This document shows positions 20,893 through 29,532 of a stretch of DNA of 64,000 nucleotides, piece after piece. The notes beneath the pieces were generated by a model. It worked only from the letters and a program-made list of their open reading frames with translations, did no database searches and had not been told where the DNA came from. Position numbers and translations under genes: made by a program. The DNA lies in assembly GCF_003946095.1 (NCBI RefSeq), contig NZ_RHOD01000014.1:1-64000 (forward strand). Direction: 5' to 3'. This DNA comes from Levilactobacillus lindianensis (GTDB lineage: Bacteria > Bacillota > Bacilli > Lactobacillales > Lactobacillaceae). The first letter of the stretch is position 1. Each line of letters opens with the position of its first letter.

Positions 20893-21124
20893 AATTATTA
20901 ATAATTAATTTTTAAAAGATAAATAATTACTAGGGACAGTTGGCCTACCAACATAGTGATGGTTGCGTAGTTATTCGATAGTTAATAATTAGAACACGTA
21001 ATCTTTACATATTCTTTGCAGCAACAATACGTGGTCTTGTTAATCTTGAAGATGAGATGAGACAAGCGGAACGCCGAATACGGTCGCTGGAAATTGCCGG
21101 CCTCGGGATAAGGGAGTCTTGAAC

Positions 21125-21505
21125 GTGCAAACGATTCTGTTAGGTCTGGGTATTGGGTTGGCCTTAGTGAGTCTGTGGTGGCATCGCCGACTGTTAAAAC
21201 GCGTCCAATCGGCCAATGGATGGCGGTTGAGTCGCCATCAGATCATGTGCCATAGTTTTCTCTACCTCGGGTTGGCTTATGCTGCGATTGCGGTCAGCCA
21301 ACCGGCTTGGACGAACCAGCGGGTGGTTTGGTTGTTGCTATTAGTGGATCTGTTATCAGGTGTCGTGGCTTTACGGATTCAGCGACGCCGTCAGCTTTCA
21401 GGGGACCAGCAACTGTGGTGGCGCCGACAGACCCAGTACCTGTTATTGAGCCAGTTATTGTTGGCAATTGTTTTGGCCGGAATTTTGGCAGAGTTAGCCG
21501 GATAA
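21125..21505 (+). CDS. Hypothetical membrane protein, four predicted helices
   Basis: 126 residues from GTG 21125, chosen for AAGGGAG 8 bases before (a TTG two codons earlier is open). Hydrophobic stretches lie near residues 2-20, 42-60, 67-85 and 103-124, with basic loops between (WWHRRLLKRVQ, RIQRRRQLSGDQ). I recognise no family. It is 17 bases before the antitoxin-like gene, so the two are probably co-transcribed. Confidence 0.6.
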   Translation: MQTILLGLGIGLALVSLWWHRRLLKRVQSANGWRLSRHQIMCHSFLYLGLAYAAIAVSQPAWTNQRVVWLLLLVDLLSGVVALRIQRRRQLSGDQQLWWRRQTQYLLLSQLLLAIVLAGILAELAG

Positions 21506-21522
21506 TTAGAGGGGGAGCAAGC

Positions 21523-21732
21523 ATGAAGCGTTATTCACCAACAGCGGCCCAACGGGCTTTGATGGAGATTTTAGCTGAGGTCCGCGATGGCCGAGAAACG
21601 GTGGTCGTGACGCCAACAGATGGGCATGAGGCGGATTCGATCGTTCTTATCACCAAGCAGGATTGGGATGTTTTACAAGCCGCCAAGGCGCAGGACCTCG
21701 AGGCGTACTTGGGCGAGGTAAAGTGGGGCTAA
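21523..21732 (+). CDS. Phd/YefM-like antitoxin fold protein (orphan)
   Basis: 69 residues, MKRYSPTAAQRALMEILAEVRDGRETVVVTP, with the YefM/Phd pattern of an N-terminal amphipathic region, a short strand TVVVTP and SIVLITKQDWDVLQ. Start ATG 21523 follows GGGGGAGC. Members normally repress their own operon and neutralise a RelE/YoeB or Doc toxin encoded next to them. No toxin follows: the next gene is a convergent HAD phosphatase that overlaps the stop by four bases. The partner could be missing, or the upstream membrane protein could be a new partner. Confidence 0.6.
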   Translation: MKRYSPTAAQRALMEILAEVRDGRETVVVTPTDGHEADSIVLITKQDWDVLQAAKAQDLEAYLGEVKWG

Positions 21733-22415
21733 TTGTTCCATAAAAGATGCTCGGCCGCCGTATAAGAGGCCACTTCGTAGGTTGGTAAGATACCAGCGGG
21801 ATTGGCGTCGTGGTGCGGATTGTACCAGATGCTATCCAAGTGGCTGTTCAGGGCACCCTGAATATCTGAGGCAAGATGATCACCGATCATGATGGTATTG
21901 TCCGAGGTCATGTCTGGGTAGGTGGCAAAGATAGCCGCAAAGAAGGCCGGATCGGGTTTATCGACCCCGAGGTCTTGTGAGATGAAGAAGCGATCGAAGT
22001 AGCCAGCGATACCGGAGCCCTCGAGCCGATTGAGCTGGATGGTTTTGGTTCCGTTGGTCCCGGCGATTAAGGTGAACTGCCGGTTTTGAAGAGTATTCAG
22101 AAAGTCTCGGGCGCCCGGGAGAACGTAGAAATTATGGTCGAGCATAGCGTGATAACGACGCTCAAGTGCCACACCATCGACCTGAATTCCAAGGGCACCG
22201 AAGGCCTTGGCAAAGCGGGTATTCAGTAAGGGCTCCCGCGGGGCCCCCTGTTCGATCTGTTGCCAGACGGTTGTATTGATGGCTTGATAGATCTGTAGCC
22301 CGTGAGCGATATCGGTGACACCCTGTTCAGTGAGTAAGGTGGTGACCCCTTCGATTTCGCCGCGTGTGAAGTCGAGGAGCGTATCGTCAAGATCAAGAAT
22401 GATGTATTTTCTCAT
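21729..22415 (-). CDS. HAD hydrolase, YjjG-type nucleotidase family
   Basis: 228 residues. HAD motif I LDLDDTLLDF (nucleophile and acid/base aspartates), motif II TNGT, motif III lysine in GVDKPDPAFF, motif IV MIGDHLASDIQGA. A helical cap lies between residues 15 and 95. This is the YjjG/YfnB family, noncanonical pyrimidine 5'-nucleotidases that clean the nucleotide pool in E. coli. Substrate here is inference. It overlaps the stop of the antitoxin-like gene on the opposite strand. Confidence 0.85.
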   Translation of the reverse strand: MRKYIILDLDDTLLDFTRGEIEGVTTLLTEQGVTDIAHGLQIYQAINTTVWQQIEQGAPREPLLNTRFAKAFGALGIQVDGVALERRYHAMLDHNFYVLPGARDFLNTLQNRQFTLIAGTNGTKTIQLNRLEGSGIAGYFDRFFISQDLGVDKPDPAFFAAIFATYPDMTSDNTIMIGDHLASDIQGALNSHLDSIWYNPHHDANPAGILPTYEVASYTAAEHLLWNN

Positions 22416-22517
22416 GGATAGGAGAACCCCTTCGTGGTTTTTATAAAGTTTACCACGAATGCGCGATTACCACCGCGATTACGGCTGAAGGGTGAAAAAT
22501 CTTGGGGAGGTGTGGGT

Positions 22518-22682
22518 ATGAGCCGCAAGCAAGCCTATTTGTTGAATGCGGGGCTGTTTTTCCTAGCGGGGCTAATCCTCTTTCTTCGACCGAATCGTGA
22601 TCTGGTTCTGGGGAGCATCTCGTTGGTCTTGGGGGGTGTGATGGTGCTTCTGGCCCTGATGAGCGATCAAACGAAACCTTGA
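22518..22682 (+). CDS. Small two-helix membrane protein
   Basis: 54 residues from ATG 22518 (GGGGAGGTG upstream): MSRKQAYLLNAGLFFLAG, a first helix at 7-24, LRPNRDLV turn, second helix at 30-48, polar tail. I know no function. It is divergent from the HAD gene with about 100 bases between. Confidence 0.65.
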   Translation: MSRKQAYLLNAGLFFLAGLILFLRPNRDLVLGSISLVLGGVMVLLALMSDQTKP

Positions 22683-22700
22683 TCCGCTAGATTTGGGATT

Positions 22701-22735
22701 AAAAAAAGCCCGGTTGTCCAACTGACAACCGGGCT
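22701..22735 (-). terminator. Terminator of the small membrane gene at 22743
   Basis: Perfect stem AGCCCGGTTGTC/GACAACCGGGCT with seven A on the left, giving a T tract on the minus strand. It may also stop the plus-strand gene ending at 22682. Confidence 0.88.
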
Positions 22736-22742
22736 AAGACCA

Positions 22743-23015
22743 TTAGTGGTAATCGGCCGAGCCTAAAACGAAGGCCCGGAAGAAAGATGCGAGTAGAAAA
22801 ACGACTTGAAGGACCAAATCAATCCGATTCAACGGATGCGTGTCGCTAGTATCCTCGAACACGTTGAAGTGCATCATCGTCGTGATCAGGGAACTAAAGC
22901 ATAAGAAGGCAACGATTATTCGGTCACTGACGGTAAACATCAGTAGCAACAGAACGACTGTGATAATTGGCACGAAAATCTTTGCAACGTTCAAAGGGTA
23001 ACGTGTGGTAGTCAT
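22743..23015 (-). CDS. Hypothetical membrane protein, three predicted helices
   Basis: 90 residues from ATG 23015 (GAGGTG 6 bases upstream). Hydrophobic segments at about 10-28 (IFVPIITVVLLLLMF), 33-50 and 70-86, with an acidic/polar loop NVFEDTSDTHPLNRID. No recognised family. Confidence 0.6.
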   Translation of the reverse strand: MTTTRYPLNVAKIFVPIITVVLLLLMFTVSDRIIVAFLCFSSLITTMMHFNVFEDTSDTHPLNRIDLVLQVVFLLASFFRAFVLGSADYH

Positions 23016-23140
23016 TAGGTTCACCTCGTTTGAATTAAATGAGAATATGAGAATTTAATTATATCTTGGCTTTATGATACCAGAAAATGCCCGCCAGTGG
23101 GGGTCTAAATTACTCGAATTGTAAAACGACCGATCGGACT

Positions 23141-23182
23141 AAAAAAGGTGACGCTCATCAAGCGGAAATTGATGGGCATCAC
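23141..23182 (-). terminator. Terminator of brnQ
   Basis: GGTGACGCTCATCAA / TTGATGGGCATCACC imperfect stem with AAAAAA on the left (T tract on the minus strand), 17 bases past the brnQ stop. Confidence 0.8.
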
Positions 23183-23198
23183 CAGTGATGGCTAACGT

Positions 23199-24536
23199 TT
23201 ATTTTTGGACATAGCGACCGCAAATCCAGCCGATCACGGCGCCAATTAATGCAGGGAAAACCCAGCCGAAGCCTTGGCTGGCTAAGGGGAGGTAGCCATT
23301 AAGTGTCAATAATGGTCGACACCAAGCGCTAGTTTGGATGGCCGTTGGTAGCGCTGTGAGTCCGGCGAAGATAGCTGGAATAAGGGTGAAGAGCATCGCA
23401 GTGCCGAAGAGCCAACGAGATGTCCCAATCAGTGGGGATAAGACCGCTAACAGGATTAGGACGATGGCCAAGGGATATAGGAAGAGCAGGATCGGTGTCG
23501 AAGCGGCAATCAGCTTGGTGAGTCCCACATTGGCAAAAAGACAAGGGAGTACACTGGCGATGCCAATGAGTACGGCATAGGGGATGCGGGGGAAGAGCGC
23601 GTGGCCCGCATCACCGAAGGCCGAAATGAGGCCAATGGCGGTCTTCAAACATGCGATAATCACAATCAATGCCAGTAGACCGGTTCCCCAAGTACCAAAA
23701 TAGTAGTTGGCAATCTGAGCCAGGGTGATTCCCCCGTTGGCGGCCAGTGGAAAGTGTCCCAGGCTCATGGTACCCATGAGGGCTAGTAAGGTGTAGATGA
23801 CGCCCATGAGGGCAATGCTGATGGTTCCAGCTTTGATCACGTCCTTGGCAATTTGACCGGGTTCGGTGACGCCTAGGTCGCGAATGCTATCGATCACCAC
23901 GATACCAAACGCTAGTGATGCTAAGGCGTCCATGGTGTTGTAGCCTTCCATGAACCCACTTAGAATGGGAGCATGAACGTAACGCCCGCGGACCGGAATG
24001 CCCGCCAGACCGCCCATGGGTTTCAGGAAGGCTGCGAGCATCAGTGCACCTAGGAGAACAAGAAATAACGGTGTGAGCCATTTGCCCACGTAGGTCATCA
24101 GTTTGCCGGGTCGGCGGGCTAGCCACCAAGCAAGGGCAAAGAAGGCGACTGAGAAGAGGCCTAAGGCGAGTGGCTGATGGTGCGGGGCGATAAAGGGCAC
24201 GAGGCCGATTTGAAACGATGTCGTGGCCAGCCGAGGGAGGGCGAAGAATGGTCCCACGGTCAGGTAGAGCAGGATCGTAAACAGGTAGGCAAACGGGCGA
24301 TTGACCTTCGTTGCGAGATCAAAGACGCCTTCGCTGTGAGTGAGTCCGATCCCAGTGACTCCCAGCAGGGGAATTCCAATTCCGGCGAGTAGCAGGCCCA
24401 CGGCTGCCCAGCCGACGTGGGAACCGGCCTGTTGTCCCAAGAAGATTGGAAAAATCAGGTTGCCGGCACCGAAGAACAGTCCGAAGAGCATCATGCCAAT
24501 GAAGAGCAACTCTCGTCGGTTCAATTGTGTTTTCAA
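23199..24536 (-). CDS. brnQ: Branched-chain amino acid carrier BrnQ
   Basis: 445 residues with about 12 hydrophobic segments. The start MKTQLNRRELLFIGMMLFGLFFGAGNLIFPIFLGQQ with FGAGNLIFP is diagnostic of the LIVCS family, secondary Na+ or H+ symporters for Leu/Ile/Val. A lactobacillus relies on such uptake because it cannot make these amino acids. Single gene with its own terminator. Confidence 0.93.
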   Translation of the reverse strand: MKTQLNRRELLFIGMMLFGLFFGAGNLIFPIFLGQQAGSHVGWAAVGLLLAGIGIPLLGVTGIGLTHSEGVFDLATKVNRPFAYLFTILLYLTVGPFFALPRLATTSFQIGLVPFIAPHHQPLALGLFSVAFFALAWWLARRPGKLMTYVGKWLTPLFLVLLGALMLAAFLKPMGGLAGIPVRGRYVHAPILSGFMEGYNTMDALASLAFGIVVIDSIRDLGVTEPGQIAKDVIKAGTISIALMGVIYTLLALMGTMSLGHFPLAANGGITLAQIANYYFGTWGTGLLALIVIIACLKTAIGLISAFGDAGHALFPRIPYAVLIGIASVLPCLFANVGLTKLIAASTPILLFLYPLAIVLILLAVLSPLIGTSRWLFGTAMLFTLIPAIFAGLTALPTAIQTSAWCRPLLTLNGYLPLASQGFGWVFPALIGAVIGWICGRYVQK

Positions 24537-24595
24537 GATGGCATCGCAACTTTCTTAAAGTTAAATTTCAGATTTTAGCACCCGGTAAGCATACC

Positions 24596-24627
24596 AAAAA
24601 AGAGTTCCGGACAAAAGCCCGAAACTC
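24596..24627 (-). terminator. Terminator of the NAD(P)-binding protein gene
   Basis: GAGTTTCGGG/CCGGAACTC-type stem read on the minus strand, followed by a T tract, 13 bases after the gene stop. Confidence 0.8.
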
Positions 24628-24639
24628 GAGATCGTTTGA

Positions 24640-25290
24640 TTATTTATCGGCAACAGTGAAACGAGTTTGATGATGTTGTGGTTGCTCGATTTCATCGAGA
24701 ATGGTCACAGCCATGGTCCCGGTCGAAGTCCCGGATTCTTGCTTCGCATTGAAGAGTAAGTTATCCGTACCCAGTAAGGCTGGCACGGCATCTCCAGGGT
24801 GGAAGTTAGCTGCGGGTAAAATCCCTACCCAGTTAACGTTATCGACATCGCGCAAGAAGTTAAGTTCCTTCAATTGACTTTGAGGGATACGGATGAAGCT
24901 TGTAGCGTTCGGATCCTTGGCGATATCATCAACGAACAGATGGTGGTCATCCCCGGTTTTGAGGCTACCGGCGCCTAGGATGAAGACTAGGCGAGGACTG
25001 GTCGTTTCACGGAGCTGTGCAACCAGCTGTGCCGCTAAATCGACGTGTTGGAAGGCAAGACTAGGTGCAGTGGCAAAGGCATCGATCACGACGTCTGTTG
25101 CTTGAAGATCCGCGGGGGTTAAGGTAAAGGCGTCCTGAACGCGGGTGGTTAAAGCGGGGTTGTCAATTGGTAACTTAGCTAATTTTTCCTCGGAACGTGC
25201 CAAGGCTGTGACCTGGTGGCCGCGCCGCAAAGCTTCAGTGACCAAGGCACTACCAGCCATTCCGGTGGCGCCAATAATGGTGATTTTCAT
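24640..25290 (-). CDS. NAD(P)H-binding protein, atypical short-chain dehydrogenase (YwnB-like)
   Basis: 216 residues; Rossmann GATGMAGSALVTEALRRGHQV at the N-terminus, VVIDAFATAP and RLVFILGAGSL. It lacks the classical Tyr-x3-Lys catalytic pair, as in the NmrA/YwnB-type atypical SDRs that act as redox sensors or isomerases. GGGAGG precedes the ATG. A strong promoter lies 36 bases upstream. A second Rossmann protein of similar kind occurs at 48.5 kb. Confidence 0.8.
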   Translation of the reverse strand: MKITIIGATGMAGSALVTEALRRGHQVTALARSEEKLAKLPIDNPALTTRVQDAFTLTPADLQATDVVIDAFATAPSLAFQHVDLAAQLVAQLRETTSPRLVFILGAGSLKTGDDHHLFVDDIAKDPNATSFIRIPQSQLKELNFLRDVDNVNWVGILPAANFHPGDAVPALLGTDNLLFNAKQESGTSTGTMAVTILDEIEQPQHHQTRFTVADK

Positions 25291-25325
25291 AGATAGTTTC
25301 CTCCCTTATTCATTGCAATGCGATC

Positions 25326-25354
25326 AGTATAGCGGTTTTTAAGTGGACTGCCAA
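25326..25354 (-). promoter_or_regulatory. Promoter of the 24640 gene
   Basis: Minus strand TTGGCA (25354-25349), 17 bases, TATACT (25331-25326). Confidence 0.75.
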
Positions 25355-25417
25355 TTAATATGGTTCGCAATGGTGGTCTATGGTAGAGTTAGAGCAAAGA
25401 AATGGGAGGCCTGTCGG

Positions 25418-25963
25418 ATGAAAGATGTGGTACAAGGACAATTGGTTCATTTAACGGAAATGCGTGATGGGGATGCGGAGTGGCTGCAAGATACGCAATG
25501 GGAGCCGGGATTACTGCGAAATCTGTCTGCGGATGCCTTTCACCCATGGACGGCCGCAGAGTACGCTGAGTTGGCGGCTGAACCCGACCGCGATGATAAG
25601 TTCTTTTTCATGGTACGGGCGAACGCCGACGATGGCTTGTTGGGCTGGGTCATCCTTGACGATGTTCAATTCAAAAATCGGCGAGCCGACCTGGGGATTG
25701 CCTTGCCAGTCGCCAGCGATCGTGGTCAAGGCTTTGGAACCGATACGTTGGATACCATTCTGTCATTTGCGTTTAACGAGTTGGGTCTCCATAAGGTAAC
25801 ATTAAACGTCAACGCCAATAATTTACCAGCGATTCACGCCTATGCTGCGGTGGGCTTTGTCCGCGAAGGCATCAATCGAGAGGCTGTTTTTCAAGATGGT
25901 CAGTGGCTGGATCTCTACCAGTACGGCATCCTGGCTGATGAGTGGTGGCAACGACAACAATAA
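25418..25963 (+). CDS. GNAT-family N-acetyltransferase (RimJ/RimL type)
   Basis: 181 residues from ATG 25418 (GGGAGG upstream). The RimL-like fold is visible in LVHLTEMRDGDAEWL, the acetyl-CoA loop region DRGQGFGTDTLDTILSFAF, LHKVTLNVNANNLPAIHAYAAVGF and REGINREAVFQDG. The substrate (protein N-terminus, small amine or antibiotic) cannot be told from sequence. Divergent from the NAD(P)-binding gene. Confidence 0.88.
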   Translation: MKDVVQGQLVHLTEMRDGDAEWLQDTQWEPGLLRNLSADAFHPWTAAEYAELAAEPDRDDKFFFMVRANADDGLLGWVILDDVQFKNRRADLGIALPVASDRGQGFGTDTLDTILSFAFNELGLHKVTLNVNANNLPAIHAYAAVGFVREGINREAVFQDGQWLDLYQYGILADEWWQRQQ

Positions 25964-25967
25964 GAGA

Positions 25968-26001
25968 ACCCTTGCAGACTTCAATCTGCGAGGGCTTTTA
26001 A
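25968..26001 (+). terminator. Terminator of the GNAT gene
   Basis: CCCTTGCAGA/TCTGCGAGGG stem followed by CTTTTAATT. Confidence 0.82.
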
Positions 26002-26064
26002 TTGAGTTTTCATACATAGCAGATGATTAATCGTGTGCCGATAGGCTAATTGACTAAACGGTCC

Positions 26065-26176
26065 TTCCACTAAATAGGGATTAGCGTATAATAATAAACG
26101 TAGCAAAAACTTAATAAATTAGTAGGGTATTGGGTAGCAACTGTTTGACTATTTGCCTTTTTATAGCACATATAAT
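26065..26176 (+). promoter_or_regulatory. Candidate promoters of the zinc-ribbon operon
   Basis: Two TATAAT hexamers lie in the 318-base gap. The one at 26087-26092 has TTCCAC 16 bases before it. The one at 26171-26176 has TTGACT 20 bases before it, too far for a standard promoter. The remaining leader to 26281 (about 100 bases) holds no recognised motif. Confidence 0.4.
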
Positions 26177-26281
26177 CTAACGTTGATTAGTCTGTTTGGT
26201 CGAGCTAGTGTGGAAGGATCACGGGTTGTGAGCTATGGCCATTTCTAGGTCCTAATACCCCACTCTGAGGAGTGAACTCTA

Positions 26282-27400
26282 TTGAAGACTTGTCCGAACT
26301 GTCATCAACCGGTGGCGCCCGAGAGTACTTTCTGTGAGAATTGCGGTTTTGATTTGCGGACGACCCCGGTTACGCCGCCCACCGAGACGCGTCGAGGAAG
26401 ACGGCACCGTAAAAATGGTCAGTCCGCCACACCGAGGAAAAAGAACCCTAAATGGCTCAGTCGTGGGATCTGGTGTATTTTAGCTGTTGCTGCAATTGTG
26501 GTCATTGTACTGGCTGGATCTTTCTATAATAAACAAGCTGGTAAGGAGAAGCAGATTGCGACGATTACGGATTATATTACGGATAATCAGAGCAACGATT
26601 TCGCCAAAAAGATGGTTAGTGACAATCCAAACTTAAAAATTGATGGCGACACGGTGCAGCCCTTCTTTAATTACGCGCGGAAGCATCCCAAGTATGTGAA
26701 GGCTATGAAGGCGGATCTGCAAAAGTCAGGCGAGACTCGGGATCACACCTTTAAGTTGGAAAAAGCTGGCCATAACTTCTTGGTTTTTCCAGTTTATAAG
26801 TTACAAGTGACGACCATGCATCCAGTCTTGACGAGTAATGTGGCCAATGCAACGTTGTTAGCCAATGGGAAGGCGCTGGTAACCACTAAGAATGATCACT
26901 ATTCTTATAAAGCGGGTCCGTTGTTCCCTGGCCAATATACGTTTAAATTGTCAGGCGGCCGTGTTCACAAAAGTGCAACAACCGATTTAGTGGCGGGTAA
27001 TACGGTCAATAAACATATTGACTTGATTGTTCAAGCGACGAAGGATGGTCATGACGTGGTAAATGAGAATGAAGATGAGTCAACGGTAACTGACGCGACT
27101 GGCGGTAAGGTTGAGGATAATACGACTAGTGATAACGACTCGGCTTCTAGTGACAGTTACGCTGACTTATCGCTCGAAGCCCAAGCCGCACTGGATGAAC
27201 TGAGTGAAAATGGTGATCTGGATACGGACGACTACACTTACAAAGAATCGACACCACAGGCGCATGTGACTGAGATCAAGCTGTACGACGCCGATTCCGG
27301 CGACCATGACAGCACTTATCGTTATGATGATGTCCATGATATTTTGGCCGAATATGACACCTCTAAGGGGAAATTTGAAGAAGTCGACTTCGATGATTAA
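26282..27400 (+). CDS. Zinc-ribbon membrane protein, TcaA/YvbJ-like
   Basis: 372 residues from TTG 26282, supported by GAGGAG nine bases before. Zinc ribbon C4-x2-C7...C18-x2-C21; basic linker to residue 60; one membrane helix at 63-82, so the ribbon is cytosolic and the rest is outside. The extracellular part has the TcaA second-domain pattern (FNYARKHPKYVKAMKADL, NFLVFPVYKLQV), a PEGA-like domain (LLANGKALVTT, GQYTFKL) and an acidic Ser/Asp-rich tail. TcaA proteins affect cell-wall stress and glycopeptide susceptibility in staphylococci; the role here is inference. Confidence 0.75.
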   Translation: MKTCPNCHQPVAPESTFCENCGFDLRTTPVTPPTETRRGRRHRKNGQSATPRKKNPKWLSRGIWCILAVAAIVVIVLAGSFYNKQAGKEKQIATITDYITDNQSNDFAKKMVSDNPNLKIDGDTVQPFFNYARKHPKYVKAMKADLQKSGETRDHTFKLEKAGHNFLVFPVYKLQVTTMHPVLTSNVANATLLANGKALVTTKNDHYSYKAGPLFPGQYTFKLSGGRVHKSATTDLVAGNTVNKHIDLIVQATKDGHDVVNENEDESTVTDATGGKVEDNTTSDNDSASSDSYADLSLEAQAALDELSENGDLDTDDYTYKESTPQAHVTEIKLYDADSGDHDSTYRYDDVHDILAEYDTSKGKFEEVDFDD

Positions 27401-27418
27401 GGGAAGGAAGGTTTTCTA

Positions 27419-27859
27419 ATGAAGCAAACGTATTATCGTATCTGTTCCAAATGTGGGAACCCCAATGCGGTGGATGCTAACTTCTGTTTAAAGTGCGGCA
27501 CGACGCTATCTTCGGCCGACGAATACACACTGATTCCCCATGCAGCTGATCAGACATTTCCGCTGGTTGATTTGGCGTTGACACCGGATGAGGTGGCGCA
27601 AACTAAGAATTTCAAGATTACAGCAGATCGTGATATCCCGGCTGGCTACCGGTCGGCAGGGTTAATCTTCGCGGAAAGTGCGGTTACGCCGCGAGCCGGT
27701 ACCAAGGCAGCTTGGGAAGACCTCATGAAACACGTTTACTGCTTGTTACTGGCCAAAGGATATGCGGGTGTGACGCGGGTTTCCATTCAGCCGGAACCGA
27801 TGCAACCCAGTCAACTTTGTCTGTATGGCGAAGCTTTAATTGTTGATACTCAACATTAG
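27419..27859 (+). CDS. Zinc ribbon fused to a YbjQ-like domain
   Basis: 146 residues. Zinc ribbon with C9/C12 and C23/C26, then a soluble domain from about 50 to 142. The pattern FKITADRDIPAGYRSAGLIFAESAV..., an alpha-helical WEDLMKHVYCLLLAKGYAGVTRVSI and LCLYGEALIV resembles the pentamer-forming YbjQ/DUF74 fold. No membrane helix. It is 18 bases after the first zinc-ribbon gene and 14 before the third, so it is in the operon. Its role is unknown; it may be the cytosolic partner of the two membrane proteins. Confidence 0.6.
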   Translation: MKQTYYRICSKCGNPNAVDANFCLKCGTTLSSADEYTLIPHAADQTFPLVDLALTPDEVAQTKNFKITADRDIPAGYRSAGLIFAESAVTPRAGTKAAWEDLMKHVYCLLLAKGYAGVTRVSIQPEPMQPSQLCLYGEALIVDTQH

Positions 27860-27873
27860 TATTGGAGGATTTC

Positions 27874-29373
27874 ATGATGCATTTGACTAACTATGCCGCA
27901 CCAGCTAATAACCAACCTGGCGGTGCCACGACAAATTTCTGTCCTAACTGTGGGCAACCAGTCTCGGCCACTGATATGTTTTGCGAAAACTGTGGGTACA
28001 ATCTCCAGCTGGATCAGAGTGACCCAGGACAATCACGACCGGATCAACGGGGTGTCCAGCCACAGCAACCTCAGTCTCAACAGGTAGCGCCGCAACAACG
28101 ACCCGGTCGTGCACCGCGACAGCCGTGGTCTAAGAATAAAAAGCGAATTTGGTGGAGTGCGGGTGTTGCGGCCGCTGCGCTGATCGGCTTCTTCGTTTGG
28201 GGTAGCCAGCATTATTCACGCGCTGCAACCTTGAACCGGACAATTGATGATATCAAGAGTGGCAAACATCTGACGGCGGACTTCAGTAGTGCCAGTTCAG
28301 ATCTGACATTAAGCAAGGCAAAATTATTACCGATTAACCGGTACTATAGCGACCATGCGCGAGCCTTAAGCAAATTGAAGGCAGATTTAACGACGAGTGG
28401 CCGTAGCACGGATGGCAACTTTGTTTACGAAAAGAAGGGCCATCACCTGCTATTCTTCCCGAATTATCAGATTAGTGTGAGCCCCGTTTATCCAACCGTT
28501 ACCACGAATCATACGGGTAATGTTATAACGTTAGATAATAAAAAGATCGCGACGGCCACGAGCGATGAGTTTACGAAGAAGCTGCCCGCAATGGTTCCAG
28601 GAGAATATCACTTGCAAGCCAAAGGGAAGATTGGTGGTCATAATCTGACGAACAGTAGTGACTATCACATTACGGGGAGCCAAACTTACGATTTGCAGTT
28701 GACAACGATCTCGGTGGAATTAGATACGGTTCCAGACTCTTCGATTTACCTGAATGGCAGGAAGATTGGGACGGCGGACAGCTCGGGGACTTATCAGATT
28801 AAAAACGAACCGTGGACGTCGGATATGAGTGTCTATGCGGCCTACACATCTAGTGCCGGGAAAGCTACAACCTCAACCGTCAAGTTACATAAGAACGATG
28901 ATCAAAGCTCGGTCGATTTAGATTTTAAGGACATGATGAGTGAAGATGATGCGGATGATTTCATTTCCAACTTATTTGAAGCGGCTGGAAACCTTGCTCG
29001 AAATGGTGATATGAGCGACGCTACTGATGATGATGGTGATGCCATGTCGGACTTCTTTGTGAATGGGGAAAGCAATGCTCATTACACAGACTTGAAAAAG
29101 ATGGCCAAGGGCTATTACGATAATGATGATCTCGATACGATTGACATGGATACGAGTGTGTCATCTGTCAAACCAGGGCCGAATGGGACCAGCGAAGTGG
29201 TCTTTACGGTTGAGTATACCTTTGGATTGACCGACTATGATTACGATCATGTTCAGGATTTCCAATATACCGCAACGATTCAGCCAGCTGGCAATGATAA
29301 TACGTCACAAAATTATGAACTGGTGAAGTACGGTCATGCGGTTAAGACTGATGACCGCCATGAAGACGAGTAA
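27874..29373 (+). CDS. Zinc-ribbon membrane protein with TcaA-like and NTF2-like domains
   Basis: 499 residues from ATG 27874; TTGGAGG at 27862 is the ribosome site rather than a start. Zinc ribbon C23/C26 and C37/C40, a Gln/Pro-rich linker, one membrane helix at 92-110, then two TcaA-type domains (YYSDHARALSKLKADL, HLLFFPNYQISV), a PEGA-like repeat (SIYLNGRKIGT) and a C-terminal domain from about 350 that looks NTF2-like (MAKGYYDNDDLDTID, VVFTVEYTFGL). It is a longer paralogue of the first gene and the last member of the operon. Confidence 0.75.
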   Translation: MMHLTNYAAPANNQPGGATTNFCPNCGQPVSATDMFCENCGYNLQLDQSDPGQSRPDQRGVQPQQPQSQQVAPQQRPGRAPRQPWSKNKKRIWWSAGVAAAALIGFFVWGSQHYSRAATLNRTIDDIKSGKHLTADFSSASSDLTLSKAKLLPINRYYSDHARALSKLKADLTTSGRSTDGNFVYEKKGHHLLFFPNYQISVSPVYPTVTTNHTGNVITLDNKKIATATSDEFTKKLPAMVPGEYHLQAKGKIGGHNLTNSSDYHITGSQTYDLQLTTISVELDTVPDSSIYLNGRKIGTADSSGTYQIKNEPWTSDMSVYAAYTSSAGKATTSTVKLHKNDDQSSVDLDFKDMMSEDDADDFISNLFEAAGNLARNGDMSDATDDDGDAMSDFFVNGESNAHYTDLKKMAKGYYDNDDLDTIDMDTSVSSVKPGPNGTSEVVFTVEYTFGLTDYDYDHVQDFQYTATIQPAGNDNTSQNYELVKYGHAVKTDDRHEDE

Positions 29374-29473
29374 AGAGAGATACAGTAACGATGACCGATA
29401 TTAGCTGGTTAATGCTGGTGGGTGGCCAATTGTTAGCTATCTGTAGTCACGCGATAATCGGTTCATTTAACTT

Positions 29474-29507
29474 AAAAATCGGTTGGCATTAAGCCAGCCG
29501 ATTTTTT
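29474..29507. terminator. Bidirectional terminator between zinc-ribbon operon and thioesterase
   Basis: AAAAATCGGTTGGC ATTAA GCCAGCCGATTTTTT; T tract on both strands. Confidence 0.9.
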
Positions 29508-29516
29508 AAGACCAGT

Positions 29517-29532
29517 TGTTTCACATGAAACA
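29517..29532. promoter_or_regulatory. parS-like site (one mismatch)
   Basis: TGTTTCACATGAAACA matches the ParB consensus TGTTNCACGTGAAACA except one central base (A for G). It sits between the terminator and the thioesterase stop. The central CpG is contacted by ParB, so binding may be weaker than at the perfect site at 39521. Confidence 0.5.

Noticed and set aside
20893..21124. AT-rich stretch with TAATAATTA words after mnmG, considered as a second origin element
   Set aside because: No DnaA box or other iterated motif with regular spacing was found.
29391..29492. 33-codon hydrophobic frame MTDISWLMLVGGQLLAIC... after the zinc-ribbon operon
   Set aside because: No convincing ribosome site, and its end forms the 5' arm of the terminator at 29474-29507; most likely chance.
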